Assembly: GCA_937860285.1 (NCBI GenBank)
Contig: CALMBS010000125.1
Span: 1 to 9,461 of the forward strand
Origin: an uncultured Chloroflexota bacterium
Lineage (GTDB): Bacteria > Chloroflexota > Dehalococcoidia > UBA2247 > RBG-13-53-26
DNA: 9,461 bases
Direction of reading: 5' to 3'
Shown here: positions 7,601 to 9,461 of the stretch, piece after piece
How the letters are laid out: every line of letters starts with the position of its first letter
Position numbering within the stretch: position 1 is the first letter of the stretch
Translations under genes and position numbers: made by a program
The notes under the pieces: model-generated
The model's database searches: none
Seen by the model: only the letters and a program-made list of their open reading frames with translations
Told to the model about the DNA's origin: nothing

Positions 7601-8995
7601 CATGTCCATCTCCGGGACGGTGATCAGCTTGGAGATCTCCGGAGTTGTCAGGTTGACCGCTGCGGTGAGAGGTATGCTGAACCCGCGCGCTTCCACCGCG
7701 GTGTCCACGGCGATGTGCAGCTCCCTTTCGCCCAGCAGATCCAGGGGTATGACCACGCTGTGCTGGAAGTTGGTGGTGCCGTTGGCATCGACGGACCCTC
7801 CCGCGAGGGACTCCTCCATGAAGGTCTCTTCTCCCATCGACGCGGCCAGCTTCACCTCTCCCAGCTCCAGCTTCAGGGCTATGGTGTTATGAATGACTCC
7901 GTCGATGGTGATGCCCAGGCCGTCGGTGGTCAGATCCCCGGTGTTCACGCCGATGGCGATGTCCAGTCCGGACTGTTCCTTCACGGCCGACATGGCATCG
8001 ATGTCAGCCAGGGTGAGGTCCGAGCTTATGGTCAGGCAGGAGCCGTCGGTCCGGAACTCGGACCTGGTCAGCATCTGAGGCAGCAGTGACAGGACGTTCT
8101 CCGGGTGTTGCACCACGGACCCGCCCGGCAGGTCGATGGCGCCGATCACCAGTGACAGGAGCGGGATCAGGCCCCTGACGTCGTTGGCCGACTGTTCGTT
8201 GCTGAAGTAGAACCTGGTGTTCCAGTCAACGGTCTCGCCGTCCCGGGTCATGTCCAGGGTCAGGATCTCCGCATCCCCCAGTGCGTCGAGCGCCGTCGGC
8301 GAGGTGATGCCGGCGGTGAGCTCCTCTATCTCCCGTGCTATCATGCCGTCCGGCATGATGGCGGCCATCTCAACCAGCTGGCCGTCAAGGCTATCATATC
8401 TGTCCAGCAGCTCTCCGCCAACGGCCGGCATGTTCTCCTGCTGGACCGCGATTACGTCTCTCACGGCGTCAACTGAGCCGGTGACCAGGAGGTCGCTGGC
8501 CAGGAAGGCCAGTCCGACGCGCTGATCGGACCCGGCATAGACCGTGAAGCCCTGGTATTCCGTGCTGGTGAAGCCGTCGCCCACCACGGATGCCATCCCG
8601 GACACCAGACTCTCCTGGTTGAAGTCACCCCTGAGGATGGCCCCGCAGTAGGTATTGTCCGTGGCGTTCCGCGATACGTCGCTGAACACCCAGGCATCGT
8701 AGAAGCCGGTGAGGTCCAGGTCGCTCATGCTGAGCGCCTGCTCCAGGGCCTCCTCGATGGTCTGAGGGTCTCCCTCGTCCTTCGGCATGGCCGCATACAT
8801 ATCGGCGATGCTGCCATCGCCGGTGATGTCACCGACCTCGATATGGCCGATGAGGTTGGCGGTCTCCGGCACGAGGTCCATCCGGTCTGTGACGTCCCTA
8901 CCGCTGTGACGGAATCCGACCAGCAGCGAGACCAACAGTCCCACGGTGGACAGGACCACTGCGACGAACAACAGGGCATACAGCTTCTTCTTCAT
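4622..8995 (-). CDS. Giant membrane-anchored protein with nine LEA14/WHy-like repeats
   Basis: This 1457-residue protein starts MKKK, followed by one hydrophobic segment (about 5-27) with no lipobox cysteine or clear cleavage site. It is probably a signal anchor with the rest outside the cytoplasm. Residues about 35-340 form a unique domain beginning 'LVPETANL' that resembles DUF3352-type extracellular domains (weak). Residues 344-1403 contain nine repeats starting at 344, 463, 581, 699, 817, 941, 1059, 1177 and 1296. Seven carry an N-x-N-x-F-G core exactly 24 residues in (for example NPNPFG, 487-492), the signature of LEA14/WHy (LEA_2) beta-sandwich domains known from desiccation-linked proteins. 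Repeats 1 and 5 lack it. Residues 1404-1457 are an acidic Pro/Thr/Glu tail. The ATG at 8995 is chosen over a TTG one codon earlier because AGGAGG (9001-9006) is five nt upstream. It is monocistronic and probably TetR-controlled. A role in envelope or dehydration protection is inference. Confidence 0.88.
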   Translation of the reverse strand: MKKKLYALLFVAVVLSTVGLLVSLLVGFRHSGRDVTDRMDLVPETANLIGHIEVGDITGDGSIADMYAAMPKDEGDPQTIEEALEQALSMSDLDLTGFYDAWVFSDVSRNATDNTYCGAILRGDFNQESLVSGMASVVGDGFTSTEYQGFTVYAGSDQRVGLAFLASDLLVTGSVDAVRDVIAVQQENMPAVGGELLDRYDSLDGQLVEMAAIMPDGMIAREIEELTAGITSPTALDALGDAEILTLDMTRDGETVDWNTRFYFSNEQSANDVRGLIPLLSLVIGAIDLPGGSVVQHPENVLSLLPQMLTRSEFRTDGSCLTISSDLTLADIDAMSAVKEQSGLDIAIGVNTGDLTTDGLGITIDGVIHNTIALKLELGEVKLAASMGEETFMEESLAGGSVDANGTTNFQHSVVIPLDLLGERELHIAVDTAVEARGFSIPLTAAVNLTTPEISKLITVPEMDMAVDFGEVTADGLPMHLQTVLTNPNPFGIDIGDVQIAATGESGNVLFTSQMSGVSVPAESAGILTGEMLMPLDMLNESVVIMTIRTQAGFAGANLPMAAKLTVNMPDIASLIVVPTVDIGVDMGNLTTDGLVMGLRATITNDNPFGIDVGDVQIVASDGSGGTISTSTMDGLYVEPSSAGTLTGEMLMPLDVLNESTIVIAFETQAGFGSVTLPIGARLTVNMPNLESLIAAPGIEMAIDFEDATSDGLRLGLRATITNPNQFGIDMGDVRIVATGQSGRRILTERMSGCHIGPGDAGTLRGDLLMPLNVLDESAVIITMETEAGFAGVAVPISATMTINMPDIGSLVSVPKVQMYIEPSWVADLPLPGLRVDVIANMANEGGIDLNIDTIDASFFDYRGEYVMKMSVPGGTIRAHSGHRFSGTVTLSALQYSRLLGGGHFTVALSSAASIADVDTSFPFEAAVTLELASLVKVPEMDFGVEFGELTAEGLHLLLSTSVGNCNPFGIDVSDLVIVATNAAGEVIGSCPLSSLSLDPNCAGSVWGDLLVPLEELNESTIVLSLQGQAGFVGVTQPVNSKLTIKMPNIQRLMAAPETDFGVDFREVTSEGLRLGLRSNVNNPNAFGIDIGQLRVTATDQSGETIVTTLLSGGWVGPDSVGTFSGELVLPLDRVEDTTIVITVQTDAGFSGVTIPLSGRVMVMVPGAECLITMPEMDLGLEFGKLDAAGIYIGLQANLTNANPFGLKMGSLDITARDGEGNVIVATSIEGGSLGPESKDTFSGRFLLPLEAIDEPTIVITVQAQAQFGDVTLMPIKGKVVVKMPGLKSLVATPDIDLSVIVGEITGDGLKLRLQAEVANVNPFGLDLLDLSVVGKDREGNVLFTAAMDGRYIGAGSGATISTGLLLPLEALDEPSIDLIVQGEVRCNGVDLAVRAKVVLVNIPDSGHEEETYTPPEKTDVTPEEPAAVTPEEETPVTPEEPEDVTPEETTDNTSDV
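4643..4738 (-). repeat. Four 24-bp coding repeats, VTPEE tail
   Basis: The C-terminal tail of the large protein contains DVTPEEPA, AVTPEEET, PVTPEEPE and DVTPEETT in direct succession (residues 1420-1451), an exact 8-residue or 24-bp period. The VTPEE core is invariant while the other three positions vary. The tail is acidic, extended and probably disordered; such Pro/Thr/Glu tails can act as spacers through cell-wall layers. Confidence 0.88.
4787..7966 (-). repeat. Nine tandem ~354-bp coding repeats (LEA14-like domains)
   Basis: Repeat starts on the minus strand fall at 7966, 7609, 7255, 6901, 6547, 6175, 5821, 5467 and 5110. The intervals are 357, 354, 354, 354, 372, 354, 354 and 357 bp. 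Besides the N-x-N-x-F-G core, units share a block near residue 65-80 like 'GEMLMPLDxLNES', and a block like 'QAGFxGxxxP' followed by a 'MPxxxxL' linker. Some DNA is near identical at exactly one period: a 'catgagcatctcgccggt' stretch recurs at about 7039 and 7393. Unit five is six residues longer, through an LPLP-containing insertion. Confidence 0.9.
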
Positions 8996-9000
8996 CAATC

Positions 9001-9006
9001 CCTCCT
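9001..9006 (-). promoter_or_regulatory. Shine-Dalgarno of the LEA-repeat gene
   Basis: AGGAGG on the minus strand (9006 to 9001) is five nt before the ATG at 8995 and only two nt before the in-frame TTG at 8998, so the ATG is the better start. Confidence 0.8.
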
Positions 9007-9153
9007 GGGAGGTGCCTTTTCTGCACTACCACCTGGTAAGGCGGCCCTTCAGGCCTCCGGCTGCCGGGCTTATGTCGCCCATGATCAATATGCGGCCGCA
9101 AATAGCCTATGACCGTACATCACAGGTGTGTAGTGATGACCCCCTCTGCCTGC

Positions 9154-9186
9154 TTCATTCTCACACCCCCCTTTGATGAGAATGAA
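9154..9186 (-). promoter_or_regulatory. 10-bp inverted repeat at the predicted mRNA 5' end
   Basis: TTCATTCTCA (9154-9163) and TGAGAATGAA (9177-9186) are perfect inverse complements around a 13-nt loop. The second arm overlaps the left half of the operator at 9180-9195, and the first arm contains another TTCATTC half-site. If transcription of the repeat-protein gene starts near 9191, the mRNA would carry this stem-loop within its first few bases. It may stabilise the transcript or provide an additional regulator half-site. Confidence 0.55.
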
Positions 9187-9195
9187 TGTTCATTC
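9180..9195. promoter_or_regulatory. Operator 1, TetR-type palindrome
   Basis: The 16-bp GAATGAATGTTCATTC has perfect 7-bp inverted arms (GAATGAA / TTCATTC) around a 2-nt centre. It lies 2 nt downstream of the -10 box of the minus-strand promoter, over the predicted transcription start of the LEA-repeat gene. A matching site occurs at 9330-9345. Size and symmetry are typical of TetR-family operators, and the half-site resembles the TGAATGA half of the Bacillus FadR operator. Confidence 0.7.
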
Positions 9196-9197
9196 AA

Positions 9198-9227
9198 ATG
9201 GTACAGGGAACGTCCGCAAAATGTCAA
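9198..9227 (-). promoter_or_regulatory. Probable promoter of the LEA-repeat gene
   Basis: On the minus strand a perfect TTGACA (9227 to 9222) is followed after 18 nt by TACCAT (9203 to 9198), matching four of six -10 bases. The predicted start near 9191 lies inside operator 1, giving a leader of about 195 nt. The symmetric arrangement with the tetR promoter supports the call. Confidence 0.55.
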
Positions 9228-9296
9228 GCTATACGAACACTCATAAGATTATGGCAGAAGCAAACTGTTAAGTCAAAAACGAAGGTTGGCAATTGG

Positions 9297-9326
9297 TTGA
9301 CATTGCTGATTATTTGCTGGTATTAT
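9297..9326 (+). promoter_or_regulatory. Strong sigma70-type promoter of tetR
   Basis: A perfect TTGACA (9297-9302) is followed after 18 nt by TATTAT (9321-9326), five of six to the -10 consensus, with TGG just upstream as an extended -10. Transcription would start near 9333, within operator 2 and about 35 nt before the tetR ATG. Confidence 0.75.
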
Positions 9327-9329
9327 CTT

Positions 9330-9345
9330 GATTGAACATTCATTC
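9330..9345. promoter_or_regulatory. Operator 2, TetR-type palindrome
   Basis: GATTGAACATTCATTC differs from the reverse complement of operator 1 at one base only. It starts 3 nt after the tetR -10 box and covers the predicted start site, which implies autorepression. Its centre is 150 bp from that of operator 1. Confidence 0.7.
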
Positions 9346-9367
9346 GGGTGTTGTGCAGAGGGGCGCC

Positions 9368-9461
9368 ATGAGCGATTCGGCAATCATCAGGTCGGCAGCG
9401 AGGGGTAACCGTCACCGGCAGATCCTGGACGCTGCGCTGGCCGTCTTTTCCCGCAAGGGGT
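9368..9461 (+). CDS. TetR-family transcriptional regulator, N-terminus (cut by window end)
   Basis: Only the first 31 codons are present. After a short polar leader (MSDSAIIRSAARGN) comes RHRQILDAALAVFSRKG, the first helix of the TetR N-terminal helix-turn-helix, with the usual 'ILdAAlavFsrkG' spacing. AGAGGGG (9357-9363) lies four nt before the ATG. Members bind palindromic operators as dimers and release DNA when a small ligand binds the C-terminal domain, which is outside this window, so the ligand cannot be guessed from it. The gene is divergent from the LEA-repeat gene and its own start region carries operator 2, so control of both genes is likely. The family call rests on a short segment but fits the operators and position. 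Confidence 0.8.
   Translation, partial: MSDSAIIRSAARGNRHRQILDAALAVFSRKG

Larger units (their letters stand above)
8996..9367. other. Divergent regulatory region, LEA-repeat gene / tetR
   Basis: These 372 nt hold no credible gene. The part from about 9180 to 9345 is clearly AT-richer than the surroundings and carries two divergent promoters, two matching operators and a 5' stem-loop, listed separately. From 8996 to about 9150 lies a leader of about 195 nt for the minus-strand gene. In it I see only a modest inverted repeat, CATCAC (9118-9123) with GTGATG (9133-9138), and no recognisable riboswitch. Confidence 0.7.

Noticed and set aside
4622..8995. Clean duplication of a four-repeat block (repeats 1-4 copied to 5-8)
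   Set aside because: Degenerate units at positions 1 and 5 suggest it, but repeat 7 resembles repeat 4 (LRLGLR, NPNxFGID, ATxQSG) more than repeat 3, so a simple block copy does not fit.
9091..9100. Perfect palindrome TGCGGCCGCA in the leader of the LEA-repeat gene
   Set aside because: A 10-bp GC palindrome without a second copy or promoter context; likely chance in GC-rich DNA.
9231..9246. Possible third operator (GAACACTCATAA) between the two promoters
   Set aside because: Only 9 of 16 positions match operator 2 and the left arm is lost; too weak to call.

Overview
This is a GC-rich bacterial chromosomal window with tightly spaced genes, strong Shine-Dalgarno sequences (AAAGGAG, GGAGG, AAAGGAGG, AGGAGG) and sigma70-type promoters with perfect TTGACA -35 boxes. 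Nothing in it (no rRNA, tRNA or lineage marker) fixes the phylum. The gene set (TreT-type trehalose synthase, GalT, signal peptidase II, a LEA14-like repeat protein) would fit Chloroflexota or a deep Actinomycetota lineage, but that is a weak inference. There is no phage, insertion sequence, CRISPR or plasmid signal.

Layout, left to right. (1) 64-1349, plus strand: a small soluble protein of the DUF5661 type, then an unrecognised protein with two membrane helices and a helical cytosolic part, separated by a GC-rich hairpin. (2) 1384-3649, minus strand: a two-gene operon, galT then treT (40 nt apart), read from a promoter near 3755-3783. It couples nucleotide-sugar and glucose-1-phosphate chemistry to trehalose synthesis. 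(3) 3944-4537, plus strand: lspA, prolipoprotein signal peptidase, divergent from galT. A likely bidirectional hairpin terminator (4567-4597) separates it from the next, converging gene. (4) 4622-8995, minus strand: the most remarkable gene, a 1457-residue membrane-anchored protein. It has an N-terminal domain resembling DUF3352, nine tandem LEA14/WHy-like repeats with a near-exact 118-residue period, and an acidic Pro/Thr/Glu tail made of four perfect 8-residue units. (5) 8996-9367: an AT-rich divergent regulatory region. (6) 9368 to the window end, plus strand: the start of a TetR-family regulator, cut by the window edge.

The clearest regulatory story is at the right end. Two 16-bp near-palindromes of the form GAWTGAAYRTTCATTC lie 150 bp apart, centre to centre. 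Each sits 3-4 bp downstream of the -10 box of one of two divergent promoters, where it would cover the transcription start. The simplest reading is that the TetR protein represses both itself and the giant LEA-repeat gene. Together with the trehalose synthase nearby, the window hints at a dehydration, osmotic or envelope-stress theme, but that functional link is inference.
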